From positions 1-42,483 of the forward strand of contig CAYXAA010000037.1 of NCBI GenBank assembly GCA_964462985.1: a DNA stretch of 42,483 nt. Direction: 5' to 3'. Each line of letters begins with the position of its first letter. Position 1 is the first letter of the stretch. The notes beneath the pieces are model-generated. The model saw nothing but the letters and a program-made list of their open reading frames with translations, had not been told where the DNA came from and did no database searches. Both the position numbers and the translations under genes were made by a program. Positions 15,057-24,160 of this stretch are shown piece after piece. Origin of the DNA: CAYXAA01 sp964462985 (GTDB lineage: Bacteria; Pseudomonadota; Alphaproteobacteria; Rhizobiales; Stappiaceae).

Positions 15057-17449
15057 GCCGCCGCCTCCGCCTTCTCCTTGCGCCCTGCCTCGGCGTCGCT
15101 TCTGTTCGTGTCCGGCGAAGGCGGCCGTTTCGGCCGCAGCCTGATCAGTGCCAGCACGGCCAGGCCGGTGACCATCACCACCGAGATCTCGCCCAGCGTA
15201 TCAAAGCCGCGGAAATCGACGATGATGACGTTGACGATGTTGCGGCCGTGGGCGATGGCGCGGCTGTACTCGGCGAAGAAGTCCGACAGCCGGCTGTCGA
15301 ACGGCACTTCCGCGATGCGCATCAGTGTCGCGCCGAAGCCGACGCCGACGGCCAGAGCGATGCCTCCCGTCACCAGCATGGCCGGCAACGGCCGATGGTC
15401 GCGCAGCGACAGGTTGAGCCGGGTCATCACCAGGGCAAGGATCACCACCGACAGCGTCTCGACCATGAACTGGGTGAAGGACAGGTCCGGTGCGCCGAAC
15501 AAGAGGAAGATCAGTGCCACGGCAAAACCCTGGATGCCGAGAGCGACGATCGCCGTCAGGCGGGTGCGGGCGATGACCACGGCGGCGAGGCCGGCGACCG
15601 CTATTGCCAGGATACCCCACTCAAAGATGTAGAGGTCAGGCAGGCGCTGCAGGGTCGGCCAGGAATCGCGGAGCACGGTCGGCACCAGCAGCGCGGCTGC
15701 GGTGAAGATGAAAGTCAGCACCATGTAGGTGCGCAGCTTGCCGCCCTGGACCAGGCGGGTGACCGCGGTGGAAAGGCGGACGGTGGCGGCAATTACCTGG
15801 TCGAAGCCCTTGTCCGGCCCCCAGCCGATCGCCGCAAGCAGTCCCGCCATTCCGGCCCGCAGCGCATCAAGCCGGGTAAAGAGAACGATGCCGAGTGCGA
15901 CGGTCACCAGCGACAGCACAAGCGCCGCACCGAAATGGTCCGGGAGAAGATGAAGCTCGAGTGCCGTCGGCGTTCCGAGGATCGAGGACACGGTCGGCCC
16001 AATGAACAGTTCGCCGGTCGCATGGGCAAAGAGCGCGGCCGCGAGGCCGCAGACCGACAAGGCCACCGGCCCGGCATAAAGCAGGAGCGGTCCCTCGTGG
16101 GCATGCCTGGGAGTCTCGACCGGCCTTCCGATGAAGGGCTTCAGTGCCACGGCGGCCGCGATCACCAGCATCAAGGCGTTGCCGACGACCGCCGTTGCCG
16201 TCACGGCCAGCGCCACGCCCGGAACGGGGATCCCCCAGACGCCGTCATAAAGCACCTCCTTGGCGATGAAACCGAGAAAGGGTGGCAGACCCGCCATCGA
16301 CAGGCCCGCAAGGCAGGCGGCGGCAAAGGTGATTGGCATTGCCCGCCGCAAGCCGCCAAGTCTGGTGATGTCACGGGTGCCGGCCTCGTGGTCGATCGTG
16401 CCCGCCACCATGAAAAGCGCGCCCTTGAACAGGGCATGGGCAAGGAGATAAAGCGCCGCGCCCTCGATGGCCCGGTCCCAGCTCGTGCCGGTCAACATGA
16501 CCAGGAGGCCGAGCGAGGCGACGGTGGTCTGGGCCAGCATCAGCTTCAGGTCGGTCTGACGCACCGCAAGCAGGGTTCCGACGATCAGCGTCGCGCCGCC
16601 GAACAGCGGCAGCACCGTGGTCCAGAGGGCGGTGTCGCCGAGTACCGGGTGGACGCGCATCAGCAGGTAGACACCCGCCTTGACCATGGTGGCCGAATGC
16701 AGGAAGGCGGAAACCGGTGTTGGCGCTTCCATGGCGTTCGGCAGCCAGAAATGGAAGGGAAACTGCGCCGACTTGGTGAAGGCGCCGCCAAGCACGAGCA
16801 GGAAGACCACACCGTAGAGCGGGCTGTCCCTGAGCAGGTCTCCCGTTGCCAGCACCGCCGACATGTTCGACTCACCGGTCAGCAGCATGATCATCAGGAA
16901 ACCGGCGAGCAGCGCCAGCCCGCCGCCGCCGGTCACGATCAGCGCCTGGAGCGCGGCGCGGCGCGAGGCGGTGCGAAGATGGTCGAAGCCGATCAGCAGG
17001 AACGAGGTGATCGACGTGAGTTCCCAGAACACGAACAGCGTGATCAGATTGTCACCCGTCACCAGGCCAAGCATCGATCCCATGAACAGGAATATGAAGG
17101 AGAAGAACCGGCCGTGGTGGGGGTGTCCCTTCAGGTAGCCGCCGGAATAGAGCACGATGAAGGTGCCGATGCCGGAGATCAGCAGCGCGAACAGGCTCGA
17201 CAGCCCGTCGATGTAGAACGACAGCGTCAATCCGTAGGTCGGCGCCCAGTTCCACGCCGGCGTGAAGGTGTCGCCGTGAGCGACGGCCGGAAGCAGCCCG
17301 GCGAAATGCAGGAAGATGCCGACGGGGACCAGGGCCAGCGGCCACGCGGCGTTGTGCTTGAGGTGCTTGACCAGGAAAGGGGCCACGGCAGCGGCCGCGA
17401 ACGGCGCCAGGACGGCATAGACGGTCGCATCGGGTCCTGTAAGCGGCAT
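15053..17449 (-). CDS. mrpA: Mrp/Pha monovalent cation/H+ antiporter subunit A
   Basis: A 798-residue subunit, the usual size for full MrpA. The N-terminal NuoL-like part has about 14 spans: LFVFWELTSITSFLLIGFDH with the essential glutamate, and FPFHFWLPNAMEAPTPVSAF followed by LHSATMVKAGVYLLMR. The C-terminal part carries extra spans and an MrpB-like domain (GAPDLSFTQFMVETLSVVIL). The start is ATG 17449 with GGGGAGG just upstream. It is the first gene of mrpABCDEFG; an inverted repeat sits in its leader (17470-17507). Together the complex exports Na+ and possibly K+ against H+. Confidence 0.96.
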   Translation of the reverse strand: MPLTGPDATVYAVLAPFAAAAVAPFLVKHLKHNAAWPLALVPVGIFLHFAGLLPAVAHGDTFTPAWNWAPTYGLTLSFYIDGLSSLFALLISGIGTFIVLYSGGYLKGHPHHGRFFSFIFLFMGSMLGLVTGDNLITLFVFWELTSITSFLLIGFDHLRTASRRAALQALIVTGGGGLALLAGFLMIMLLTGESNMSAVLATGDLLRDSPLYGVVFLLVLGGAFTKSAQFPFHFWLPNAMEAPTPVSAFLHSATMVKAGVYLLMRVHPVLGDTALWTTVLPLFGGATLIVGTLLAVRQTDLKLMLAQTTVASLGLLVMLTGTSWDRAIEGAALYLLAHALFKGALFMVAGTIDHEAGTRDITRLGGLRRAMPITFAAACLAGLSMAGLPPFLGFIAKEVLYDGVWGIPVPGVALAVTATAVVGNALMLVIAAAVALKPFIGRPVETPRHAHEGPLLLYAGPVALSVCGLAAALFAHATGELFIGPTVSSILGTPTALELHLLPDHFGAALVLSLVTVALGIVLFTRLDALRAGMAGLLAAIGWGPDKGFDQVIAATVRLSTAVTRLVQGGKLRTYMVLTFIFTAAALLVPTVLRDSWPTLQRLPDLYIFEWGILAIAVAGLAAVVIARTRLTAIVALGIQGFAVALIFLLFGAPDLSFTQFMVETLSVVILALVMTRLNLSLRDHRPLPAMLVTGGIALAVGVGFGATLMRIAEVPFDSRLSDFFAEYSRAIAHGRNIVNVIIVDFRGFDTLGEISVVMVTGLAVLALIRLRPKRPPSPDTNRSDAEAGRKEKAEAAA

Positions 17450-17469
17450 GGGCCTCCCCTGGGAAGATG

Positions 17470-17507
17470 GTCTCGACGCGAATCAATCGTGAGAACCGCG
17501 CCGAGAC
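17470..17507 (-). promoter_or_regulatory. Inverted repeat in the mrpA leader
   Basis: On the message strand, GUCUCGGCGCG pairs with CGCGUCGAGAC over 11 positions with one G-U pair and a 16-nt loop. It ends about 20 nt before mrpA, upstream of the ribosome site. No U-tract follows, so it is not a terminator. It may be a cis-regulatory or stabilising hairpin. Confidence 0.45.
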
Positions 17508-17796
17508 TATTATCTTGGCTCCGTTAAGACAGGGCTGACATATATGGGTGAAGACTGGGGAGCAAGCGCGTTTGGCCGTCGGGACGGTCGGCTACAGCAA
17601 GCGTTGTGCTTTCGTTACACCTAGCGGCCGGACGCAATGACTACCGGATGTCGTTCGTGGCGTTGGTCTTGCCGCGCCTGCACTCCGGCGGCTGAACCGA
17701 AAACGTGTTGCGACGGAACTGCTTCTTTGTTGCTGACTGCGCGCGGTTTGCACCTGGTGCAATGGTTTCACCTGCTCAGGCCGCGGGAAGTTCGCG
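17508..17796. other. Region between mrpA leader and DUF2270 gene
   Basis: The part near 17510-17560 (CATATATG on either strand, AT-rich for this genome) probably contains the mrp promoter, but hexamers with correct spacing are not clear. At 17748-17762, TTGCACC T GGTGCAA is a 15-base palindrome of operator type, 35 nt beyond the DUF2270 stop. No gene seen. Confidence 0.35.
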
Positions 17797-18477
17797 TCAC
17801 CCCATGCCGCCAACGCCCGGCGTCCGCCGGAACCGGCGCCGATCGCTCCAGGCGCTCCACAGCGCCATCCCCGACCAGATCCCGACGTAGATCACCCCAA
17901 GGCCTGCCATCACCTCGCCAGGGATCGGGCCGACGTCGGCGCGGCGCCAGAACTGCTCCAGCGTCTGCAGCGGGGTCGGATGCACGATAAGCTTGCCGAT
18001 GTAGGACAGCGACTGGATCAGCAGGATCCACAAATAGTTGCGGCGGATCCGGCGGCCGAGTGCCGTGATGTAGCTGATGTGATAGCGCGGATGCCGGTAG
18101 TCTTCGGCCAGGACCGCCCGCCAGCCATCGTCGTCGGCGAGGCCGCCGGCTTCCAGCATCGGGGTGTAGAGATGCTTCTCCATCCAGCGCGCCCGCGCCC
18201 GCCAGACGTTGAAGTAGCGATAGCGCCGCGCCTCGAGGGCGAGGAAGAACAGGATCAGGATCCCGACCAGGACCAGGGGCACGGAGGATGCGGACGGCGA
18301 GGCGAAGGTGATCGACAGCGCAACGCCGAGGGTCACGACCGCCCAGTTGGTGGTGGTATCGAGCCGTGTTCGCCAGATCGTGCTGCGGTAGACCTCGCCG
18401 CGATAGAGATGGGCGATCGCGCCGAGTTCCGCCGCCGTGAACGGCTGCGGCAATGGCGCCCCTTGATCGTCGGCCAT
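17797..18477 (-). CDS. DUF2270 domain-containing membrane protein
   Basis: A 226-residue protein. After a soluble N-terminus with ELGAIAHLYRGEVYRSTIWR come membrane segments near 45-85 (WAVVTLGVALSITFA and PLVLVGILILFFLALEARRY), an R-Y-x-x-F-N-V-W-R-A-R-A-R loop, a soluble stretch, and two further spans (YLWILLIQSLSYIGKLIV; VMAGLGVIYVGIWSGMALW). The RYFNVWRAR motif and layout match DUF2270, unknown function. GAGGGAGGGACG precedes ATG 18477, which rules out the long upstream extension to 18777. Confidence 0.87.
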   Translation of the reverse strand: MADDQGAPLPQPFTAAELGAIAHLYRGEVYRSTIWRTRLDTTTNWAVVTLGVALSITFASPSASSVPLVLVGILILFFLALEARRYRYFNVWRARARWMEKHLYTPMLEAGGLADDDGWRAVLAEDYRHPRYHISYITALGRRIRRNYLWILLIQSLSYIGKLIVHPTPLQTLEQFWRRADVGPIPGEVMAGLGVIYVGIWSGMALWSAWSDRRRFRRTPGVGGMG

Positions 18478-18775
18478 CGCGTCCCTCCCTCGCGCCGGTC
18501 GGATGCCTCGGGGATTCGTCTGTAATGATGGTATCAGCAATCGTGGAAGGATGGTGGCGCTCGCGGCCGTTGCCTCGAGCGTGTGAAGACGGCGAAGACG
18601 CTTGATGCCGGCAGCGAGCGAGGCGCGATCTGCTCTCAAGATTTCGTCAGGGCTGCTGCAATCCTTGCACCAACGCCCCAAATGGATAGCTCTATTCCGA
18701 AGACGGCATCGACAACGGCGGGTGGTCGCGCGGACCGCATTGCGGCAGCAGGCCGTTGCACCATCAGGAGGCATC
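18478..18775. other. Intergenic region between DUF2270 and msrB
   Basis: 298 nt between divergent genes. It must hold both promoters. Local composition is mixed; I see no convincing hexamer pair, hairpin or small gene. Confidence 0.4.
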
Positions 18776-19189
18776 ATGACGAACGATCGCGGAGCTGCGA
18801 AGGTTGTGAAGTCGGAGGCGGAGTGGCGGGCCGAGCTGACGCCCGAGCAGTTTTACGTCCTCCGCCAGTCCGGCACCGAACGGCCCTTCACGGGCCCGTT
18901 CCTCGAAAACGACGAGCCCGGGCTCTATTCCTGCGCCGGCTGCGGGCAGCCACTGTTCCGCTCCGATGCGAAGTTCGGCTCGCATTGCGGTTGGCCGAGC
19001 TTCTTCGAGCCGGCCTCCCCCGACGCGATGCGCGAGCTGCGCGACACCTCGCACGGCATGATCCGCACCGAGATCCGCTGTGCGCGATGCGACGGCCACC
19101 TCGGCCATGTGTTTCCCGACGGCCCGCCGCCGACCGGGCTGCGGTACTGCATCAACGGGCATGCGCTGACGTTCGACCCGACGGGGTGA
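18776..19189 (+). CDS. msrB: Peptide-methionine (R)-S-oxide reductase MsrB
   Basis: A 137-residue enzyme that reduces methionine-R-sulfoxide in proteins during oxidative stress, using thioredoxin. Seen: structural zinc pairs CAGC (53-56) and CARC (102-105), GWPSFF (72-77), CDGHLGHVFPDGP and RYCINGHAL with the catalytic cysteine 125. The residue after the N of CIN is Gly rather than the common Ser, which is tolerated in the family. CAGGAGG precedes ATG 18776 by 5 nt and fixes the start. No msrA is adjacent. Cytoplasmic, without signal peptide. Confidence 0.95.
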   Translation: MTNDRGAAKVVKSEAEWRAELTPEQFYVLRQSGTERPFTGPFLENDEPGLYSCAGCGQPLFRSDAKFGSHCGWPSFFEPASPDAMRELRDTSHGMIRTEIRCARCDGHLGHVFPDGPPPTGLRYCINGHALTFDPTG

Positions 19190-19504
19190 CAGAACGCCCT
19201 CCCCGCCCGCCTGAAGCCTGAACTTTCCGCCGGAGAAGGCGCGGGTTACAGGATGAAGGCGTCAGCGTCCAAGAGCTCGGTAACGCCGGCAAGCTCAATG
19301 GCGAAGTCAGGCTCATCGACGTCTCCGTCATGCACTAGCATGCAACCTGGACTTGTCCGTGGCGACCGGACTGCCTCGAGACCCCGGCGCGCGGGCAGGT
19401 CCAGCGGCACGGCGATAGTGGGCAAAGAGGTCGGCCGTCCCCTCTGGTCAATCCCGCGCAACCCCTGCTAATCTCCTGGGCACATCCCGCCTGGAGCACA
19501 TCCC
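19190..19504. other. Intergenic region before the MFS gene
   Basis: 315 nt. A minus-strand frame of 71 codons from a TTG (19246-19461) ends in an acidic peptide (DEPDFAIELAGVTELLDADA) that looks protein-like, but it has no ribosome site and its N-terminal half is not coding-like. It may be a gene remnant. No other feature seen. Confidence 0.35.
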
Positions 19505-20749
19505 TTGTCGCCTCGCCTTGCCGCCGCCGATGCGGACGCCAGTCTGATTGACGGGCCCTATGCCTTCCTGCGCCTTGCACTTTCGATCCTGATCGGCACG
19601 GTCGGGAGCGTCGGGATGTGGGCGGTCGTCGTTGTGCTGCCGGCCGTGCAGGCCGAGTTCGGGGTCGACCGCGCCGACGCTTCGCTGCCCTACACGCTGA
19701 CCATGGCGGGCTTTGCCGTTGGCAACCTGATGATCGGCCGCTTCGTCGACCGCCTCGGAATCTTCCGGCCGATGGTGTGCGCGGCAATCGCGCTCGCCGC
19801 CGGCTTCGTGCTCGCCGGCCTGTCGCAGAACCTGCTGCAGTTCGCCCTGGCCCAGGGCGTCCTGATCGGCATCGGCACCGCTGCGACTTTCGGCCCGCTG
19901 ATCGCCGACGTGTCGCACTGGTTCCGCCGTCACCGCGGTATCGCCGTTGCCGGCGCGGCCACAGGCAACTACGCCGCAGGCGTGATCTGGCCGATCCTCA
20001 TCAAGTACGGCCTGGAGAACGGTGGCTGGCGCGGCAGCTATATCGGCATCGGCATCGCGGTCCTCGTGCTGATGGTGCCGCTGGCGCTGCTGCTTCGCCG
20101 CCGGCTGCCGGAAGGCGAGAGCGTCCTTGTGACGGCCGGCAAGGGCGCGCGCTACGAGGTCCGGCCGATCAACCTGTCGCCGCGGGCGCTGCAGGTTCTG
20201 CTCGCCATCGCCGGGGTCGGCTGCTGCGTCGCCATGTCGATGCCGCAGGTCCATATCGTCGCCTATTGCGCCGACCTCGGCTACGGCGTTGCTCGCGGCG
20301 CCGAGATGCTGTCGCTGATGCTTGCCGGCGGCATCGTCAGCCGGCTCGCCTCCGGCGCCCTCGCCGACCGGATCGGTGGCGTCAAAACGCTGCTGATCGG
20401 CTCGGTGCTGCAGGGCCTGGCGCTCGTCTTCTACATCCCGTTCGACGGGCTGACATCGCTCTACCTGGTATCGCTGCTGTTCGGCCTCGCCCAGGGCGGC
20501 ATCGTGCCGTCCTACGCCATCATCGTGCGCGAGTACCTGCCGGCGCGCGAGGCGGGCGAGCGGGTCGGGATCGTCATCATGGCGACCATCGTCGGCATGG
20601 CGCTCGGCGGCTGGCTGTCGGGCCTGGTCTACGACCTGACCGGCTCCTACCGCGCCGCCTTCGTCAACGGCATCGCCTGGAACGTGCTCAACGTCGCCAT
20701 CATGCTGTTCATCCTGTCGCGCGGGCGCCGCGAAGCCGTGCCGGCCTGA
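19505..20749 (+). CDS. MFS transporter, OFA/monocarboxylate-like
   Basis: A 414-residue, 12-span major-facilitator protein. Seen: LPYTLTMAGFAVGNLMIGRF then DRLG (the loop 2-3 motif), GIGTAATFGPLIADVSHWFR then RHRGIAVAG, and SGALADRIGG at the half-way loop. This resembles OFA and eukaryotic-like monocarboxylate transporters, so the substrate may be a small organic anion; unproven. Start at TTG 19505 (first in-frame ATG would remove the first span), with TGGAG 10 nt upstream. It ends 77 nt before oligopeptidase B on the same strand; co-transcription possible. Confidence 0.85.
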   Translation: MSPRLAAADADASLIDGPYAFLRLALSILIGTVGSVGMWAVVVVLPAVQAEFGVDRADASLPYTLTMAGFAVGNLMIGRFVDRLGIFRPMVCAAIALAAGFVLAGLSQNLLQFALAQGVLIGIGTAATFGPLIADVSHWFRRHRGIAVAGAATGNYAAGVIWPILIKYGLENGGWRGSYIGIGIAVLVLMVPLALLLRRRLPEGESVLVTAGKGARYEVRPINLSPRALQVLLAIAGVGCCVAMSMPQVHIVAYCADLGYGVARGAEMLSLMLAGGIVSRLASGALADRIGGVKTLLIGSVLQGLALVFYIPFDGLTSLYLVSLLFGLAQGGIVPSYAIIVREYLPAREAGERVGIVIMATIVGMALGGWLSGLVYDLTGSYRAAFVNGIAWNVLNVAIMLFILSRGRREAVPA

Positions 20750-20826
20750 CCGCCGGCACGGGGACGATATGTCACGATGCCGCACACGGGCTTGCCGCGG
20801 CGGGCGAAACGTCCTACCTCCGGCGC

Positions 20827-22917
20827 ATGCTGAAGACCGTCCTTCCCCCGCGCGCCGAAAGGCGTCCCGTCACCACCGTCCACCACGGCATCACCAAAAC
20901 CGACGACTACGCCTGGCTGCGCGCCGAGAACTGGCAGGAGGTCATGCGCGCGCCGGAAACGCTCGCGGCTGACATCCGGGCCTATCTCGAGGCGGAGAAC
21001 GCCCATGCCGAGGCCGCGCTGGCCGACACCGCGGCCCTGCGTGAGCGGCTGTTCGCCGAAATGAAGGGCCGCATCAAGGAGGACGACAGTTCGGTCCCTT
21101 CGCCCGACGGCCCCTATGCCTATGCCGTACGCTACGTCGAAGGCGGCCAGCACCCGAAGCTGATCCGCACCCCGCGGAACGGCGGCGCCGAGGAAATTCT
21201 GATCGACGGCGACAAGGAGGCCGCCGGCAAGGCATTCTTCAAGCTCGGCGGCGCAATGCATTCGCCCGACCATCGCAGGCTCGCCTGGGCCTATGACGAC
21301 AAGGGCTCGGAGTACTACACCCTGTCGGTCCGCGACCTTGCTACCGGCGCGGACCTGCCCGAGCGTATCGCGGACACTGCCGGCGGCGGCGTCTGGTCGG
21401 CCTGCGGGGGCTATGTCTTCTACGTCCGGCTCGACTCGAACCACCGGCCGTCGAAGCTCTATCGCCACGCGCTCGGCACCGATCCGGCCACCGACGTGCT
21501 TGTCCACGAAGAGGAGGATCCCGGCTTTTTTATGGGCGTCGGCAAGAGCCAGTCCGGCCGCTTCATCACCATCGACATCCACGACCACGAGACCTCCGAG
21601 AGCTGGCTGATCCCCGCCGACGATCCGCTCGCCGCGCCGCGCCTCGTCGAGACGCGCAAGACCGCGCTCGAGTACAGTGTCGAGGACAACGGCGACACGC
21701 TCTATATCCTGACCAACGCGGACGATGCCGAAGACTTCAAGATCGTCACCGCGCCGCTGGCCGACCCGGGGCGGGCCAACTGGCGCGACCTCGTCCCGCA
21801 TGTGCCGGGGCGGCTGATCCTGTCGATGTCGCTCTACAAGGACCACCTGGTCCGGCTGGAGCGCGAGGACGGGCTGCCGCGCATTGTGGTGCGCCGGCTC
21901 GCCGACGGCATCGAGCATGCCATCCGCTTCGACGAGGAGGCCTATTCGCTCGGGGTCTCGGACGGCTACGAGTTCGACACCACGACGATCCGCTTCACCT
22001 ATTCGTCGATGACGACTCCGGCCCGGGTCTACGATTACGACATGGAGACGCGCGAGCGGGTGCTGCGCAAGGAGCAGGAGGTGCCGTCCGGCCACGATCC
22101 TGAGGCCTATGTGACGCGGCGCATCCACGCGCCGGCCGCCGACGGCGAGACGGTGCCGGTGTCGCTGCTCTACCGCAAGGACACGCCGCTCGACGGCTCC
22201 GCCCCCTGCCTGCTCTACGGCTACGGCGCCTATGGCATCTCGATCCCAGCCGGCTTCAACACCAACTGCCTGTCGCTGGTCGACCGCGGCTTCGTCTATG
22301 CCATCGCCCATGTCCGCGGCGGCAAGGACAAGGGCTACCGATGGTACCGCGAGGGCCGGCGCGCGGCGAAAATCAACACGTTCGATGACTTCGTTGCCGC
22401 CGCCGAGCATCTCGTCCGCGAAGGCTTCACCACGGCCGAAAAGATCATCGCTCATGGCGGCTCCGCCGGCGGGTTGCTGATGGGGGCGGTCGCCAACCGG
22501 GCGCCGGACCGCTTCGGCGGCATCATCGCCGAGGTGCCCTTCGTCGACGTGCTCAACACGATGCTCGACGACACGCTGCCGCTGACGCCGCCCGAATGGC
22601 CCGAATGGGGCAACCCGATCGAGAGCGCAGACGACTACCGCACGATCGCCGCCTATTCACCCTATGACAACGTGAAGCCCCAGGCCTATCCGGCGATCCT
22701 CGCCGTCGCCGGCCTGACCGACCCGCGCGTCACCTATTGGGAGCCGGCGAAATGGGTCGCCAAGCTCAGGGCGAACAAGACGGATGACAACCTGCTGCTG
22801 CTGCGCACCAACATGGACGCCGGCCACGGCGGCGCCTCCGGCCGGTTCGACCGGCTGAAGGAGGTGGCGATCAACTACGCGTTCGCGCTGAAGGTGGCGG
22901 GGATCACGACGGAGTAG
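20827..22917 (+). CDS. ptrB: Oligopeptidase B (S9 family serine peptidase)
   Basis: A 696-residue prolyl-oligopeptidase-family enzyme. Oligopeptidase B cuts short peptides after Arg/Lys in the cytoplasm. The N-terminal part (about 75-400) is the seven-bladed propeller; the C-terminal hydrolase carries GGSAGG with nucleophile Ser546, GLTDPRV with Asp632 and DAGHGGASGR with His667. RWYREGRR around 508-515 is the acidic pocket region typical of OpdB, giving its basic-residue preference. The start at ATG 20827 follows family alignment (MLKTVLPPRAERRP, then GITKTDDYAWLR); earlier codons in frame belong to the MFS region. No signal peptide. The length matches the family (about 690). Confidence 0.94.
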   Translation: MLKTVLPPRAERRPVTTVHHGITKTDDYAWLRAENWQEVMRAPETLAADIRAYLEAENAHAEAALADTAALRERLFAEMKGRIKEDDSSVPSPDGPYAYAVRYVEGGQHPKLIRTPRNGGAEEILIDGDKEAAGKAFFKLGGAMHSPDHRRLAWAYDDKGSEYYTLSVRDLATGADLPERIADTAGGGVWSACGGYVFYVRLDSNHRPSKLYRHALGTDPATDVLVHEEEDPGFFMGVGKSQSGRFITIDIHDHETSESWLIPADDPLAAPRLVETRKTALEYSVEDNGDTLYILTNADDAEDFKIVTAPLADPGRANWRDLVPHVPGRLILSMSLYKDHLVRLEREDGLPRIVVRRLADGIEHAIRFDEEAYSLGVSDGYEFDTTTIRFTYSSMTTPARVYDYDMETRERVLRKEQEVPSGHDPEAYVTRRIHAPAADGETVPVSLLYRKDTPLDGSAPCLLYGYGAYGISIPAGFNTNCLSLVDRGFVYAIAHVRGGKDKGYRWYREGRRAAKINTFDDFVAAAEHLVREGFTTAEKIIAHGGSAGGLLMGAVANRAPDRFGGIIAEVPFVDVLNTMLDDTLPLTPPEWPEWGNPIESADDYRTIAAYSPYDNVKPQAYPAILAVAGLTDPRVTYWEPAKWVAKLRANKTDDNLLLLRTNMDAGHGGASGRFDRLKEVAINYAFALKVAGITTE

Positions 22918-23048
22918 CTCGCAGGGCCAGACGGCGCAAAGGGACGCGTCAGCGTCGACCGGGTGCCATCGAAGTCGCTTCGCAGGCTGCCCGGCTGCTG
23001 CGCAAGATGCTATGACTGCGCCGGTAAGATGCCGGATTGGAGATGTCG

Positions 23049-23408
23049 ATGATTGCGAAAGCCTTCAGCGCAATGGCGGTCTGTGCCCTCGTGTTCACCG
23101 CCGCTCCGGCCGCAACCGCCACGCCCCCGGTCAGCAGCTGGCTGGAGTATCTGCTGTTTTCGCCCACGTACAATCCGCGCTTCGTCCCCGATGCAAGGGG
23201 CACCCCTTACGACTGCCGCGCCGCCCGCAGCAGCGGCACGCCCCACTGGCGCGGCCTGGTCGGCGGGCGCAAGTTCGACGACGATCGGATGTACCAGATC
23301 TCCCGCGAGGCCTGCTTCGCCACCGAGACCGAATGCCGTGGCTATCTGATCGGGATGGAGGGCTACATCGACATCTTCTTCACACAGGAGTGCCGGTTTC
23401 GGGGGTGA
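23049..23408 (+). CDS. Small secreted hypothetical protein
   Basis: A 119-residue protein with a signal peptide (IAKAFSAMAVCALVFTAAPA, cleavage near residue 25) and four cysteines in the mature part, two near 57 and 90 and two near 97 and 115. Mature motifs: YDCRAARSSG, REACFATETECRGYLIGMEG. No family recognised. Start: GGAG at 23039-23042 sits 6 nt before ATG 23049, better than ATG 23043. Probably periplasmic with disulfides. It lies between ptrB and the convergent sodB. Confidence 0.7.
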   Translation: MIAKAFSAMAVCALVFTAAPAATATPPVSSWLEYLLFSPTYNPRFVPDARGTPYDCRAARSSGTPHWRGLVGGRKFDDDRMYQISREACFATETECRGYLIGMEGYIDIFFTQECRFRG

Positions 23409-23502
23409 AGACTCCGGGATGACGGTTTCGCCCAAAGCGTCGCAGGTCGATCGGCCGGAGTGCCGCGTCGGCTGAATTCGGACGCCGCATCGCCGGTGAC
23501 GC

Positions 23503-23531
23503 AAAACTAAAGGCGGGCCGATCGGCCCGCC
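23503..23531 (-). terminator. Intrinsic terminator of sodB
   Basis: Palindrome GGCGGGCCG AT CGGCCCGCC (23512-23520 with 23523-23531), followed on the minus strand by TTTAGTTTTG. It begins 29 nt after the sodB stop. Good stem and U-rich tail. Confidence 0.85.
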
Positions 23532-23560
23532 CTATGCAGCGTCGAGACGCCGGATCGTGC

Positions 23561-24160
23561 TCAGGACGCCGCCTGGAACAGTTCGTCGACGTAATCCCAG
23601 TTGATCAGATTGTCGACGAAGGCCTCGAGGTACTTCGGCCGGGCGTTGCGGTAGTCGATGTAGTAGGAGTGCTCCCAGACATCGACGCCGAGCAGCGGGG
23701 CGGCGCCGTGGACCAGCGGGTTTTCGCCGTTCGGGGTCTTCATGATGACCAGCTTGCCATCCTTCAGTGCAAGCCAGGCCCAGCCGGAGCCGAACTGGGT
23801 GGTGCCGGCGGCGATGAAGTCGCTGCGGAACTTGTCATAGCCGCCGAGATCGGCGTCGATCTTGGCCTGAAGCGCGCCGGGCAGTTTGTTGCCGCCCCCA
23901 TCCTTCTTCATCCAGCGCCAGAAGTGGATGTGGTTATAGTGCTGGCCGGCGTTGTTGAAGAGGCCGGGGTTCTTGCCGAAGCTCTCCTTGACGATGTCCT
24001 CCAGCGACTTGCCCTCGAGGCCGGAATCCTTCAGCAGGTTGTTGCCGTTGGTGACATAGGCCTGGTGGTGCTTGTCGTGGTGGTACTCCAGCGTCTCGGC
24101 CGACATGTAGGGCGCCAGCGAGTCGTAGGCATAAGGAAGTTCGGGAAGTTCGAACGCCAT
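23561..24160 (-). CDS. sodB: Superoxide dismutase, Fe/Mn family (Fe-type signature)
   Basis: A 199-residue cytoplasmic superoxide dismutase. Metal ligands by family position: His27 (YHHDKHHQAYV), His77 (NNAGQHYNHIHFW), Asp160 and His164 (GVDVWEHSYYIDYRNARPKY). Gln73, in the N-terminal half, and Gly in the NGENPL loop are what iron enzymes have, while manganese enzymes carry Gln in that loop; cambialistic behaviour is possible. AGGAGG lies 6 nt before ATG 24160 and fixes the start; longer upstream readings are rejected. Monocistronic with its own terminator. No signal peptide. Confidence 0.96.
   Translation of the reverse strand: MAFELPELPYAYDSLAPYMSAETLEYHHDKHHQAYVTNGNNLLKDSGLEGKSLEDIVKESFGKNPGLFNNAGQHYNHIHFWRWMKKDGGGNKLPGALQAKIDADLGGYDKFRSDFIAAGTTQFGSGWAWLALKDGKLVIMKTPNGENPLVHGAAPLLGVDVWEHSYYIDYRNARPKYLEAFVDNLINWDYVDELFQAAS

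Noticed and set aside
14772..17527. Very long plus-strand frames (286 to 759 codons) across mrpA and mrpB.
   Set aside because: Antisense to clear Mrp subunits; peptide is Arg/His/Gln-rich and lacks hydrophobic or domain structure.
19246..19461. 71-codon minus-strand frame ending in an acidic, protein-like peptide.
   Set aside because: TTG start without ribosome site and an N-terminal half that is not coding-like. It may be a remnant; not supported as a gene.
20647..22455. A 602-codon minus-strand frame across ptrB.
   Set aside because: Shadow of the oligopeptidase B gene, which carries an intact catalytic triad on plus.
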